Shown: positions 1 to 9,431, counted from the first letter of the stretch. The stretch: DNA of 64,000 bases from Verrucomicrobium sp. (GCA_017849585.1 JAFIGT010000003.1:248001-312000); one strand, 5' to 3'. Notes: a model not told the origin generated them from the sequence alone. Numbers and translations: made by a program.

Positions 1-1212
1 TTGTTTGACGGAGCCTTTCCATTTCACATGGCCCCGTAGGTCGGATTCGACGCGCGGTTTGAATTCCTCCGGGAGCCAAGCGGCAATGGGAATGTCGTCG
101 ATGTCGACATCGAGTTCGCCACGCTTGGTTTTCCAATCGTAGGCGGCGCTGCCCCGGGCGCGGAGTTTGCCTTGGGCGTTGAGGCTGAGGTTGGTGACTT
201 CGAATCGATCGTTTTCGTAGTGGAAATTGCAGGTGGCGTCGGAGAAGTCGTAGACGAGGAGGTCGGGATTGTTGTGCAGGCGGGAGAGTTCCGCGAGCCA
301 GGGCCAGGCTTTCAGGCGGGTTTCGGTGAGCTGAAGTTTTCCCTCGGAGATGCTGTTTTTACCGGAGATGTCGGTGTTCCAGACGATCTGGCCACTGAGG
401 CGGCCGGAGAGGAGTTCGTTCATTTCCGGCGGGAGTGAGAATTGCAGCGGAAGCTGCCAGACTTTGACGCCGGCGCGGATGCTTTTGTCCGAGCGCATGC
501 CGAGGCGAGCATTCAATTCCACTCGGGCCGGATCGCCGTTGAGGCCGCGCAGGTAGGCTTGCTCGATGTCGGCTTTCTCGCGGGTGATGTACATGACAAG
601 CCAGTCGACGCCCATCTCGGGCATGTAGGGAAGCACGACGGTGCCGCCATCGACGAAGTACTTGAAGTCGCGCGCGATCATGGTGGCGCCGAGATGGACA
701 TTGCGCAGGCCACCCTTCTTTCCCGCGAACTCGAATTCGACATCGGCCGAGGGTGTTTCAATCCACTCGCAGTAGAAACGCGAGGGCATGATGAAGGCAT
801 ACCACGGCGGCGCTTTTTTAGCGGGGTGCCGTTTCTCCGCGTCGTTGGGTTGGCGCAGAACGAAGCGGCCTTTGCCGATGTCGATGCGCTTGACCTGCCA
901 CACGCCTTTGAGCACGGCCCAAGGATCAAAGATGCCGGTGACGTCCTGTGCTTCGAGCGAGCCGATAGCTTCGCCGGGCCAGCCGGTACCGAGATAGTGG
1001 GGCGTGGTGAGGGTCCACTTGTTGAGCTTCATGGGCGGGTCGAACTCGCCGTCGAGCTTCATCGACTTGGAGACTTCATGCGAGAGCATGCGGCGAAAGC
1101 CTTCGCCCTCGGCCCAACTGTGCAGGAGGCTATAGCCGTAACGATAGCCTGAGTAGATCCCGACAGACAGGATCACGATGGCAATCAACGGGTAGAGAAT
1201 CCAGCGCTTCAC
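1..1212 (-). CDS. AsmA-like membrane-anchored protein, C-terminus outside window
   Basis: An open frame of 404 codons runs from a GTG at 1212 to the left edge without a stop. An in-frame TAG lies 21 bases before the GTG and no other start lies between, so GTG is the only sensible start. The protein begins MKRWILYPLIAIVILSVGIY, a single N-terminal membrane anchor, followed by a long beta-rich periplasmic region. Phrases such as LSLNAQGKLRARGSAAYDW (residues about 335-355) have the look of AsmA/DUF3971 proteins, which act in envelope lipid transport or outer-membrane assembly. It lies beyond the terminator that ends the ssb operon, so it probably has its own transcript. The reading frame is secure; the AsmA assignment is by general resemblance only, and the diagnostic C-terminus is not visible. 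Confidence 0.6.
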   Translation of the reverse strand, partial: MKRWILYPLIAIVILSVGIYSGYRYGYSLLHSWAEGEGFRRMLSHEVSKSMKLDGEFDPPMKLNKWTLTTPHYLGTGWPGEAIGSLEAQDVTGIFDPWAVLKGVWQVKRIDIGKGRFVLRQPNDAEKRHPAKKAPPWYAFIMPSRFYCEWIETPSADVEFEFAGKKGGLRNVHLGATMIARDFKYFVDGGTVVLPYMPEMGVDWLVMYITREKADIEQAYLRGLNGDPARVELNARLGMRSDKSIRAGVKVWQLPLQFSLPPEMNELLSGRLSGQIVWNTDISGKNSISEGKLQLTETRLKAWPWLAELSRLHNNPDLLVYDFSDATCNFHYENDRFEVTNLSLNAQGKLRARGSAAYDWKTKRGELDVDIDDIPIAAWLPEEFKPRVESDLRGHVKWKGSVKQ

Positions 1213-1286
1213 GTGACGGCAACATAAGCGCTAATTGGAAATAAGAAAGCTTGCAGTCGTCTTATAGCTGTTTGGCGTGGAAAAAC

Positions 1287-1323
1287 AAAAAAAGCCGAAG
1301 TGAGGGCACTTCGGCTTTTTTTG
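1287..1323 (-). terminator. Rho-independent terminator after ssb
   Basis: A 9-bp perfect stem GCCGAAGTG (1294-1302) / CACTTCGGC (1307-1315) with a 4-base loop is flanked by seven A on the left and seven T on the right. It can terminate in both directions, but both neighbouring genes are on the minus strand, so its job is to end the rplY-pth-rpsF-ssb transcript. Confidence 0.9.
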
Positions 1324-1395
1324 TGGGAAGACTTTGAGCTGCCTGCGACAGCGCACACCATGCGCTGCATAGCTGGGTGCAGGGCTCAGCCCAGC

Positions 1396-1917
1396 TTAGA
1401 AAGGGATGTCGTCTTCGGCGGGCGGTTGGTCGTGCGGGGGCTCGCTGGGAGGCCGCTGGGGAGCACCGCCACCGGAGTGGGAGCTTTCGCTGCGGTGTTC
1501 GTAGCCGCCTTGTTGTCCACCGCCGGATTGACGGGCGGGACGGCTGTAGCCGCCTTGCTGTCCACCGCCACCACCGCCTTGTCCACCGGCGGGACCGCCG
1601 AGGAACTGGATGCGTTCGGCGACGACGCGGAGCTTGCTCTTTTTCTCGCCGTTGGATTCCCATTGGTCGAGTTGGAGCCGGCCTTCGACGAAGATGGGGC
1701 GTCCTTTTTGGAGGTATTCCTTGCAGGTCTCGGCCTGCCGTCCCCAGACGACGATGTCGACGTAGCAGACTTCCTCGCGGTTTTGCCCGTCATCGGTGCG
1801 GTAGACGCGGTTGATGGCGATGCTGAGGTCGCCAACGGCCGAGCCTTTGGGGGTGTAACGCACTTCGGGGTCGCGGGTGAGGTTACCCATGAGCATTACT
1901 TTATTGAGGTCGGGCAT
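1396..1917 (-). CDS. ssb: Single-stranded DNA-binding protein
   Basis: SSB coats single-stranded DNA during replication, repair and recombination and recruits partner proteins through its C-terminal tip. Residues 1-108 are a typical OB fold (start MPDLNKVMLMGNLTRDPEVR; VDIVVWGRQAE in the middle). Residues 110-165 are a Gly/Gln/Pro-rich flexible linker, and the protein ends in the canonical acidic tip DDIPF (169-173). At 173 aa the length is normal. It is the last gene of the rplY-pth-rpsF-ssb operon, 48 bp after rpsF. In many bacteria rpsF-ssb is followed by rpsR and rplI; here a terminator follows instead. Confidence 0.97.
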   Translation of the reverse strand: MPDLNKVMLMGNLTRDPEVRYTPKGSAVGDLSIAINRVYRTDDGQNREEVCYVDIVVWGRQAETCKEYLQKGRPIFVEGRLQLDQWESNGEKKSKLRVVAERIQFLGGPAGGQGGGGGGQQGGYSRPARQSGGGQQGGYEHRSESSHSGGGAPQRPPSEPPHDQPPAEDDIPF

Positions 1918-1965
1918 AAAGCGGGGAGGTTGGGGGGACGGTTAAGGCGTGGAGTGAAGGGCGGT

Positions 1966-2268
1966 TTATTTGGCTGCCGCTACGACCGCTTCCTGGCGGA
2001 GGTAGAACTGGCGATAAACGGCGCTGTTGAGGGTGAGCTTTTGGCGCAGAGCCTCGACCTTTTCCTCGACGAGGGAAAACTGGATGTTGACGTAGAATCC
2101 GGAGTCGATCTTGCCGGCGGTACGTTCAAACTTGCGTTTGTCCATCTTCTGGGTGCCGGTGATTTTACCGCCCAGGGTGGTGATTTCTTTTTCGATTGTG
2201 TCAATGGCCTCTTTAAGGCCTTCATCTTTACCCTGGATGTTCAGGATGTAGAGTCCGTCGTAGTTCAT
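1966..2268 (-). CDS. rpsF: 30S ribosomal protein S6
   Basis: S6 binds the central domain of 16S rRNA together with S18. The start MNYDGLYILNI at 2268 is preferred over an upstream in-frame start at 2310 because AAGGAA lies at the right distance and S6 proteins begin with this short beta strand. The resulting 100 aa is normal for the family. The core GGKITGTQKMDKRKFE and the following GFYVNIQF strand are typical. It lies 13 bp after pth and 48 bp before ssb, the usual rpsF-ssb pairing. Confidence 0.95.
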   Translation of the reverse strand: MNYDGLYILNIQGKDEGLKEAIDTIEKEITTLGGKITGTQKMDKRKFERTAGKIDSGFYVNIQFSLVEEKVEALRQKLTLNSAVYRQFYLRQEAVVAAAK

Positions 2269-2281
2269 AGTTTCACTTTCC

Positions 2282-2860
2282 TTATTTTGATTCGGGCCGC
2301 ATGCGGCCATTGAATCGGTTCATCGCTACCTCAATTCCCTCTTGCTGGCAACAACGAAGCGCTTCAAGTGCGGTTTTCACCAGTTCCTGTCGCGCTTCCT
2401 GTTCGCCCGGGCCGAATCGGCCGAGGACAAAATCTTCCAGTGCCCACATCGGTGGCTGGGGGCCGATGCCGCAGCGTAGTCTGGCGTAGGCATTGGTTCC
2501 GAGCTGCGATTCGATCGACTTGAGTCCGTTGTGGCCTCCGGCCGATCCGCCATTTCTCAGGCGTATGTCTCCGAGTAGCAGGGCTACGTCGTCGACGATA
2601 ACTAACACGTCCTTGACGCTGAGCTTGAGCCAGTCCATCCAGGCTTTGACCGCAAGCCCGCTTTCGTTCATGTAGGTCAAAGGCTTGATGAGAGTGGTTT
2701 CCCCCAGACGGGCCATTTCGACCGGGCCACGCTTGTCTTCGCGGAAGGGGATGCCTTCGTCACGGGTCCAAGCATCGAGTACGTCGAATCCCACATTGTG
2801 GCGGGTGTTGGTATAAGCCGGTCCGGGATTGCCGAGACCGACGACCAGTCGTTGCGCCAT
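2282..2860 (-). CDS. pth: Peptidyl-tRNA hydrolase
   Basis: Pth releases peptides from peptidyl-tRNA that has dropped off the ribosome. The catalytic set is visible: Asn11 and His21 in GLGNPGPAYTNTRHNVGFD, Asn65 in TYMNESG, Asp90 in VIVDDVALLLGD, and Asn111 in GGHNGLKS. The start at 2860 (MAQRLVVGLGNPG) was chosen over a start 17 codons earlier because Pth proteins begin within a few residues of the GLGNPG strand; the product is 192 aa, the usual length. The rplY-pth gene order is common in bacteria, and rpsF follows after 13 bp. Confidence 0.96.
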   Translation of the reverse strand: MAQRLVVGLGNPGPAYTNTRHNVGFDVLDAWTRDEGIPFREDKRGPVEMARLGETTLIKPLTYMNESGLAVKAWMDWLKLSVKDVLVIVDDVALLLGDIRLRNGGSAGGHNGLKSIESQLGTNAYARLRCGIGPQPPMWALEDFVLGRFGPGEQEARQELVKTALEALRCCQQEGIEVAMNRFNGRMRPESK

Positions 2861-2911
2861 GATGCGGGAATTGCGGTCGTTTTCCGGCGAGGGATCACGA
2901 CCGCAGGGCAA

Positions 2912-3613
2912 TTATTTCTTGGCGTCCTTCTTGTCGCCACCCTTGGCGTCGGCCGGGGCGGCCGCTTCGTCGGTCTTCTTTTCCTTGATGACTTCGGGTT
3001 GGACGGCTTCCGCGGTGGCGGCACCGGGCTTGGGCTCTTCTTCTTCCTTCGGCTTGGCGACGGCGAAGACGGAGAGTTCCTTGTGGTTGAGGACGGTGAC
3101 TCCGGCCGGGAGGGCGATGGAGCCGACGTGAATGGATTGGCCGATGTCGAGGGCGCTGACGTCGACGGCGATGCTTTCGGGGAGATCCTTGGGCAAGCAC
3201 TCGACATGGAGGGTGCGCAGGAGGGTCTCAAAGATACCGCCGCTCTTGGCGCCGATGGGTTCGCCGACGGCCGTGACGGCCACTTCGGTGCGGAGCTTCT
3301 CGTCCTGGGCGATTTCGTGCAGGTCGATGTGGATGATATAATCTTCCAGCGGGTGGTGCTGGACGTCTTGGACGAGGGCGAGGCGTTTTTGTGCCTTGTC
3401 GGCTTCGTCGTGGAGTTCGAGATCCAGAAGAACGTTTTCGCTGCTGGACTTGTGCAAGACAGTGGTCAGCTCTTTTTCGTTGATTTCGATGGGCTGCGAG
3501 TTCTGCTTCCCGTAGAGGACGCCGGGGACTTTACCGGCTTTGCGGACTGCCTTGAGTTCGGTGCGTCCAATCTGTTTGCGTGTGTGAGCTTTGAGGAACA
3601 ATGTCTTGGCCAT
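2912..3613 (-). CDS. rplY: 50S ribosomal protein L25, long (Ctc) form
   Basis: L25 binds 5S rRNA. The N-terminal L25 domain (1-95; KAVRKAGKVPGVLYGK) is followed by the TL5/Ctc C-terminal domain (about 100-190) and a Lys/Glu/Ala-rich tail of about 45 residues ending in GGDKKDAKK, which is low complexity and probably disordered. At 233 aa this is the long form rather than the short E. coli type. It is the first gene of the operon with pth, rpsF and ssb. Confidence 0.95.
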   Translation of the reverse strand: MAKTLFLKAHTRKQIGRTELKAVRKAGKVPGVLYGKQNSQPIEINEKELTTVLHKSSSENVLLDLELHDEADKAQKRLALVQDVQHHPLEDYIIHIDLHEIAQDEKLRTEVAVTAVGEPIGAKSGGIFETLLRTLHVECLPKDLPESIAVDVSALDIGQSIHVGSIALPAGVTVLNHKELSVFAVAKPKEEEEPKPGAATAEAVQPEVIKEKKTDEAAAPADAKGGDKKDAKK

Positions 3614-3649
3614 AAATGTGTCTTCTTTCTTTAGCTAAATGCGAGTCGG

Positions 3650-3680
3650 GTATTAAGGAGAAGGGGGGGAGGAAAGTCAA
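3650..3680 (-). promoter_or_regulatory. Candidate promoter of the rplY operon
   Basis: On the minus strand TTGACT (3680-3675) is followed, after 18-19 bases containing a run of seven C, by TTAATA/TAATAC (about 3656-3650), 37 bp ahead of the rplY start. The spacer is longer than the ideal 17, so this is a candidate only. Confidence 0.4.
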
Positions 3681-3905
3681 CCTGCAATTTTAAGAGATGC
3701 TGAAAAAATGCAAAAAGGAGTGGTGGGCGGGGGGATGGGGTGGTTGGAAGCGGTATCCATTGTGTCCCGTTGTGCGCACAAAAGGGTTGTGATGGGGATG
3801 TGTTTTGCCTATGACTGGTGGTGAAGGGGGCTGAAGTATCTGGGGCGGATTGGGGTGTGCTCGGCTCAAGATCAGCAAACGCGTGTCGAAAAGATGAAAT
3901 AGCCC

Positions 3906-5327
3906 ATGGATGAGCCGGTTAAAATCTTGGTGGTGGATGATGACGCGGGCTTTTTGAAGTTGGTGGTGACAGCGTTGTCGGAGAGTGGTTATACCGCGAT
4001 TCCGGCGCAGTCCGAGATAGAGGCGAAGTCCCTGTGCGAGTCGCACGCTCCGGAATTGATTATTACGGATTATCGGTTGCGGGGGTGTTCAGGCATTGAT
4101 CTGGTGCGGTATTTTCACGGACTGGACCCGGCGCGACCGGTGATTTTGACCACGGGCTACGGGAGCGACGAAGTGGCGATTCAGGCGATTCGTGAGGGAG
4201 CTTACGATTATTTGTTGAAGCCGTTTTTATTGCCGGAATTGCTGGAGATGGTGGCGTCAGCCTTGGAGACGCGGCGGGCGAGGGTGTCGAGTCCGCAGCC
4301 AGGCAAGCCATCGCTGTCGCAATCGATCGTGGGACATAGCCGCGCGTTGCAAACTGTGTTCAAGGAAATCGGACGGGTGGCGAACAAGAAGGTCACCGTG
4401 TTCATCCGGGGGGAAAGCGGCACGGGCAAGGAATTGGTGGCGGCGGCGATTCACCAGTACAGCGACCGGTCGGACAAACCGTTGGTGACGGTGAATTGTG
4501 TGGCGATCCCGGAGACGTTGCTGGAGAGCGAGCTGTTCGGTCACGAGAAGGGCTCCTTCACCGGAGCGCATGCGCGGAGCATCGGACGGTTTGAGCAGGC
4601 GAACGGCGGCACGATTTTTCTGGATGAGATCGGGGATATGAGTCTGTCCACGCAGGCGAAGTTGCTGCGGGTATTGCAGGAGGGATGCATTCAGCGGATT
4701 GGGGGCAAAGAAGATGTGCGAATTGATGTGCGCATTATTGCGGCGACGAACCGTGACCTGGAGGCAGCCATCGCGAAGAAGCTGTTCCGGGAGGATCTCT
4801 TTTATCGCTTGAGCGTGGTGGATATCTATCTACCGGCATTGCGCGAACGCTCGGAGGATGTGCCGGATTTGGTGAATCATTTTTTGATCAAGCACAGTCA
4901 GGAGTTGGGCTATCGTCCGGGCGTGATTACGGCGGATGCGATGCAGTTGTTGCAGCAGCATTCGTGGCCGGGGAATGTGCGGGAGTTGGAAAATATTGTG
5001 CGCAAGGCCATCCTGTATGCGCGCGAGCAGCCGATTACGCCGGGAATTATTTCCAATTTGTTTGCCAAGCCGAGTCGGGTGGATGGGAGCGAATCGCAGA
5101 CGATCTCGGCCATCATCAGTCAATTATTGGCGCGGGCTTCCGCTGGCGAGATCTCCGGAGTGCGGGATAGGTTGGATGATCTGGTGGAGCGGGAGCTTTA
5201 CTCTCAGGCGATCGCGCTGGCACGGGGGAATCAACGCAAGGCGGCGGATTGGCTGGGGGTATCGCGTCCGACGATGAAGGAAAAGTTGGTGAAGTACGGT
5301 TTGTATGACCGGTCGGACCCAGCTTGA
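3906..5327 (+). CDS. Sigma-54-dependent response regulator, NtrC family
   Basis: This is an enhancer-binding activator: phosphorylation of the receiver triggers an AAA+ ATPase that opens RNA polymerase-sigma54 promoters. The receiver spans 1-120 with phosphoacceptor Asp55 (IITDYRLRG) and Lys105. The AAA+ domain spans 140-370: Walker A GESGTGKE (169-176), sigma-54 contact loop GSFTGA (216-221, Ser in place of the usual first Ala, a common variant), and Walker B GTIFLDEIGD (235-244). A Fis-type helix-turn-helix (about 430-468; GNQRKAADWLGVSRPTMKEK) closes the protein. No partner kinase is adjacent; the kinases at 10.2-12.9 kb are in a separate operon. The 292 bp upstream show no feature I can name. 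Confidence 0.93.
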   Translation: MDEPVKILVVDDDAGFLKLVVTALSESGYTAIPAQSEIEAKSLCESHAPELIITDYRLRGCSGIDLVRYFHGLDPARPVILTTGYGSDEVAIQAIREGAYDYLLKPFLLPELLEMVASALETRRARVSSPQPGKPSLSQSIVGHSRALQTVFKEIGRVANKKVTVFIRGESGTGKELVAAAIHQYSDRSDKPLVTVNCVAIPETLLESELFGHEKGSFTGAHARSIGRFEQANGGTIFLDEIGDMSLSTQAKLLRVLQEGCIQRIGGKEDVRIDVRIIAATNRDLEAAIAKKLFREDLFYRLSVVDIYLPALRERSEDVPDLVNHFLIKHSQELGYRPGVITADAMQLLQQHSWPGNVRELENIVRKAILYAREQPITPGIISNLFAKPSRVDGSESQTISAIISQLLARASAGEISGVRDRLDDLVERELYSQAIALARGNQRKAADWLGVSRPTMKEKLVKYGLYDRSDPA

Positions 5328-5381
5328 AAACGGGGAGGAGTCCTGTTCTCTATGAGCTCCTAGTCACCAAGTACGAACGTA

Positions 5382-8300
5382 CTACGGGGCGATGATGACC
5401 TCGTACCAAAGCGTCAGCTGTGTCCGGCTGAGGCTGAAGGTGGCTTTCCCATTTGTGTCGGTTACTGGCACGGCCGTGCGGTGTTGGCCACGGGTATCGA
5501 GACTCCAGACGGTGACGCGGTTTGCGGCAGCGGGCAGGGTGATGGTGGCGTCGATACCTTCAGCGAGAGTGGGTGCTTGCCCCCAGTTGGCGCCGATGCT
5601 GGAGGTGGCGTCGAGCGGCCCCATGCCGGTTTTCCAGAGCATGCGATGGTTGTCGGTGTAACCGGTGGCGGTGATGAGAATCTTGCCGGCCGACTGGAAG
5701 TTGGTGCCATCCTTGGCCATCAGGCTGAGGGCGCACCAATTGCCGGGTTGCATGGTTGGGCCGGGAGTAATGATGACGCCATCACCAAAATCGTAGGACT
5801 GGTTATTGGAGCGACCGGCGAAGATTTTGGTTTTCGGGGTGTTGACGATGGTCAGCTTGTCGGATGTGTCCCATGTCAATTGTCCACTGGCACTGATCCA
5901 TTCCGTCGTGCTGGCGGGCATGTAGGGAATGGCTACCTGGCTGTAACTGGCGGTCTGCAGGGCTGTGGGCCAGACCATGGCGGAGAGCGCGGGAATGCCA
6001 TACACGGAGGCATTCAATCCTTTGCGTCCGGCCATCGTAATGGCGTCGGCTAGACTCAGCGAGGCGATGAGCGGCGAGCTCCCGCTGGCAACGGTTCCTT
6101 GTCGCAAGATGGAGGCGCTGATGGGCAAGGTGAGTTGCTTGGTGGGTTCCTGTGCAATCTGGAAGTAGGTGGTGAAGTATTGCTGCGTGAGCGGGGCGCC
6201 ATGTTCGTAGCCGAAAACGAAGACTCCGTCCCAATCCTGCATGGCGGCATAGGCCGAGGCGATGAGGAGGGTTTCACCGCCATAGGTGATCGGCGAGGGA
6301 GTGTTGTACTCGGTGCAGATGAAGGGCTTTCCTGCCACGCGGTGCAGGGCGGCTTCACTGAAAGCGCCACCTGTGTTTTCGCCAGCCATGGAGAGATTTT
6401 TGACGAACCAATTGTCGATATCCCATGCCACGCCGGGGAACTGTGGGTGTTGCCAGTAGCAGTGGTAGTCGACCACATCCATCTCAGCCTGGATCAAGGC
6501 CGGGGTGAAATTGGCTTGCGAGCCGATGACCAGCGCGGGTGAGCCGAGCGTGGTCTTGATGTGATTTCTCATTCCTGTCCAATAATTCTTCTCGGTCTCC
6601 CAGAGGAACGTGAGCCAGTCGCGTTGGGCGGCACGGCTGCGCAGGGAGAGTGTGCTCGGTTGGAATGAGGCGATGCTGCCGAGGACTTCTCCCGTGAGCA
6701 GTCCCTTGCCCACGGCGCCGGGCTTCATTGAGACATTGGCGAACCAGACGCTGCCGGTGTCACTGGCGAGGTTGGTGAAAGCAAATAATCCATTGGATTC
6801 GTCACCGGTGGAGGGGATGACGACTGTATAGGTCTGCCACTCCGTGGTGAGTGGTGCGGAGGCCCAGGCCAGACCGAGCCAGGGCGTATGGTTTTGTTGA
6901 AGGCCGATGCCGAGGGTGCGATTGGAGCTGGCTTTGGCCTGAAAGGTGAGCGTGTAGGCCTGATTGAGTGCGTAGGTTTGGCCGGTTTGGAGGAGCTGAA
7001 CCTTGTAGGTGTCCGGGGCGGTGGTGGTGATATCAATGCGCAGCGCGTTGCTGCCGTCGGGCGCGCCGCCGGGCAGGATGGTGGCGGAGCCGGACGCTGG
7101 ACTGGTGGATTGGAGGAACCATGGTGTCAAGGTTCCGGAGAAGGTGCCATTGGCGAGTTTTTCGTCGCCGAATTGACCCTCGGCCCACGCCGAACGGATG
7201 CCGAGCAGGGTGTTGCCGGAGACGAGGCTGACGTCAGCCAGCCAGAGTTCACCGGTCTGCTTTCCGAGATTGCCGAAGATGAAGAGGGCGTTGTTATCGG
7301 CGGCAGTAACCGGGATCACGACGGTGTATTGCCGCCAGTCGGAGGTGATATTCACATTCGTACCTCCCAGGGAATTGTAGTTTGCGTGATTCTGTTGGAA
7401 ACCGACGGAGATCGTGCGTGGGCTATCGGATTTGGCCCAGAATCTGGCCGTGTAGTGAATGGGGCTGACGCTCGTGCCGTCGACGGGGGTGTAGAGTAGC
7501 TGGACGCGCCACGGGGCGGCGATATTGGCTTGAGTGACGCTGATTTTCACGGCGCGCTGGGTGCCATCGGGGGATCCGTTTTCGACCAGGGATACGGTTG
7601 CCGCCACGGGTTGCGAGGTGGTGCTTTGCACTTGCAGGTACCAATGCGGATAGACAAAGCCGCTGGCGAAGTTGCCATTGCTGATAAGCGAGGTGCCATA
7701 GGATTGCCCGGCCGAGGGAGCCCATGCGGTTGCCAGCGCCGCGGTGGTGCCATACTTGGTTTGGAGCCAGTTGTTCCACTGGGTTTGCAGTTCGGTGAGA
7801 TAGGCGCTGTTGACGGTGGTGCCGGAGTCGAACAAGCCGGCTCTCCAATAGTGGATCAGTCCGTTTTCATTGTTAATTTCGATCAGGGCAATCGCGGGTT
7901 CATTGGCATAGGTGGTGTTCGTATAGGGATTCGTGCGGCTGAGCAGGGCTGTCGCGTATTCCTTCTGAAGCTGGATCATGCCGGGATGATAGAGATCCAC
8001 GCCATGAAACGCCGTCATGTCAGTGAGGCCGGTGGAATCATATCCGGGATAACGACGGCAGCCATGCAGCACGATGTCGACATAAATACCCCGCTGCTTG
8101 AGTTGGTAGATAAAGTAGTCGAGTTTGTCCATCTGCACGCTGTCCAGTGAGACGAGATTCGATTGCAAACAGCCGTAGGGCGTTGCCAGGTCAATCCCAA
8201 TGAGCCGGACGCAATTGACTCCGAGCTTGGCGAGTCGCGCCGCAAGCTTGGCGGCCACATCGCCGAGGAGGGGATCGTTTTTGGCGGGGAAGCAGGACTG

Positions 8301-9431
8301 GGAGGTGAAGTTGACTCCGAGGAGCTTGAGGCGTTGGCCACCGGCAAAGAAATGACCGTTGCTGAGGGTGATCCGCTGGCTGGCCGACTGTGTGGACCAA
8401 TCGCTGAGATCGGCCACAGTGCCAGTGGAGGCGTCGTCCCACGGTGTGACAAAGGCGAAGCGTCGGTAGGCGAATGGAACAAGTGGACTCGCGGTCACCA
8501 CCTGCCAGTTCGAGTCGCAAGCGACCACCTGGTATTCATAGGACTTGAATGGATCGAGCGGACCATAATCGGTATACGATTGCCCGGGGACCGTGGCCAC
8601 CATCGTGCCATCCCGGTAAATCCGGTAGTAAGTGGTGCCCGTATAGGCGCTCCAGCGAATCGTGGCGGCAGTGCTCGAGGTGACCGCTTCCTGCACGGTG
8701 ATCGGCAGCGGAGTCCGCACGGCGATATTATCGAAAGCGGTCGATCCGGTCGCATTCTTGTTCGAGCGAAAACCGATTTCGCCCGTGATCCCGCCGAGTC
8801 CGGACAGATATTGGGTATGCATGAAATTCGACAGCACGCCGCTCGGATCGGATAGAACCAGCGTGGCGAAAGCGCCGCAGTTGGCCACAGGAGTCACCAC
8901 CAGCGTGGCCGCATAGGGCTTGCCGGTGGTGAAGCCACCCCCTGCGAGTGTTTTGATGCCAAGCGTGGCGCCGACCGAACTGTTGCTCAGAGACGCGCCG
9001 CTGATAAAGCGGATCTGATCGTCGGAACCTGACTTGTTCACATTGAAGATCGCAAGATAAGCTCCCGCGGCACGATTGTTACCGGTATAAAAATAGAAGC
9101 CGAAGGAGTCATTGTCCGTTTGCGGCGTGAATCGTGCTGTGACGCAGAAATCGCTAAACATGTTTGTCGGCATGCTGTCGGGAGTGGTGTCATAGACCCA
9201 TCCGCACGTGCCGGAACCGGTTTGCACGAGCTGGCCGCCATTGACTGCGAGCGTACTGCCGCTGGCATAAAGTGTGACGAAGTTGGAGTTGTATTGGCTG
9301 CTGGAGGAGAAATCAAAGGGGCCGGCAAGATCCTGAGCCAGCGCATGCGACAGGCCGATGTTGGAGATGAGTATGAAAGAGGTGAACCAGCAAAGGGCGA
9401 AGGAAGGCAGGGTGGTCATGATTGAGGGCAT
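5382..9431 (-). CDS. Secreted GH5-like glycoside hydrolase with split catalytic domain and multiple binding modules
   Basis: A very large (1349 aa) exported enzyme. A signal peptide ends near residue 32 (LSHALAQ). Then come a concanavalin-like beta-sandwich (about 35-240), a fibronectin type III domain (245-315), and a TIM barrel of clan GH-A type. The proton donor lies in EINNENG (Glu522). Two modules resembling CBM4/9 (about 583-740 and 758-905) interrupt the barrel, which resumes at about 910 and carries the nucleophile in FICTEYNTP (Glu1041). A beta-rich C-terminal domain (1110-1349) follows. There is no PEP-CTERM or other anchor. I expect activity on a plant or algal polysaccharide, but the substrate cannot be read from sequence. 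The start has no Shine-Dalgarno; a second in-frame ATG is four codons later. It is convergent with the sigma-54 regulator. Confidence 0.8.
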   Translation of the reverse strand: MPSIMTTLPSFALCWFTSFILISNIGLSHALAQDLAGPFDFSSSSQYNSNFVTLYASGSTLAVNGGQLVQTGSGTCGWVYDTTPDSMPTNMFSDFCVTARFTPQTDNDSFGFYFYTGNNRAAGAYLAIFNVNKSGSDDQIRFISGASLSNSSVGATLGIKTLAGGGFTTGKPYAATLVVTPVANCGAFATLVLSDPSGVLSNFMHTQYLSGLGGITGEIGFRSNKNATGSTAFDNIAVRTPLPITVQEAVTSSTAATIRWSAYTGTTYYRIYRDGTMVATVPGQSYTDYGPLDPFKSYEYQVVACDSNWQVVTASPLVPFAYRRFAFVTPWDDASTGTVADLSDWSTQSASQRITLSNGHFFAGGQRLKLLGVNFTSQSCFPAKNDPLLGDVAAKLAARLAKLGVNCVRLIGIDLATPYGCLQSNLVSLDSVQMDKLDYFIYQLKQRGIYVDIVLHGCRRYPGYDSTGLTDMTAFHGVDLYHPGMIQLQKEYATALLSRTNPYTNTTYANEPAIALIEINNENGLIHYWRAGLFDSGTTVNSAYLTELQTQWNNWLQTKYGTTAALATAWAPSAGQSYGTSLISNGNFASGFVYPHWYLQVQSTTSQPVAATVSLVENGSPDGTQRAVKISVTQANIAAPWRVQLLYTPVDGTSVSPIHYTARFWAKSDSPRTISVGFQQNHANYNSLGGTNVNITSDWRQYTVVIPVTAADNNALFIFGNLGKQTGELWLADVSLVSGNTLLGIRSAWAEGQFGDEKLANGTFSGTLTPWFLQSTSPASGSATILPGGAPDGSNALRIDITTTAPDTYKVQLLQTGQTYALNQAYTLTFQAKASSNRTLGIGLQQNHTPWLGLAWASAPLTTEWQTYTVVIPSTGDESNGLFAFTNLASDTGSVWFANVSMKPGAVGKGLLTGEVLGSIASFQPSTLSLRSRAAQRDWLTFLWETEKNYWTGMRNHIKTTLGSPALVIGSQANFTPALIQAEMDVVDYHCYWQHPQFPGVAWDIDNWFVKNLSMAGENTGGAFSEAALHRVAGKPFICTEYNTPSPITYGGETLLIASAYAAMQDWDGVFVFGYEHGAPLTQQYFTTYFQIAQEPTKQLTLPISASILRQGTVASGSSPLIASLSLADAITMAGRKGLNASVYGIPALSAMVWPTALQTASYSQVAIPYMPASTTEWISASGQLTWDTSDKLTIVNTPKTKIFAGRSNNQSYDFGDGVIITPGPTMQPGNWCALSLMAKDGTNFQSAGKILITATGYTDNHRMLWKTGMGPLDATSSIGANWGQAPTLAEGIDATITLPAAANRVTVWSLDTRGQHRTAVPVTDTNGKATFSLSRTQLTLWYEVIIAP

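Noticed and set aside
5370-5383. AGTACG-AA-CGTACT hairpin between the sigma-54 gene and the GH5-like gene
   Set aside because: Short stem, no T-run, and it overlaps the stop codon; not enough to call a terminator.
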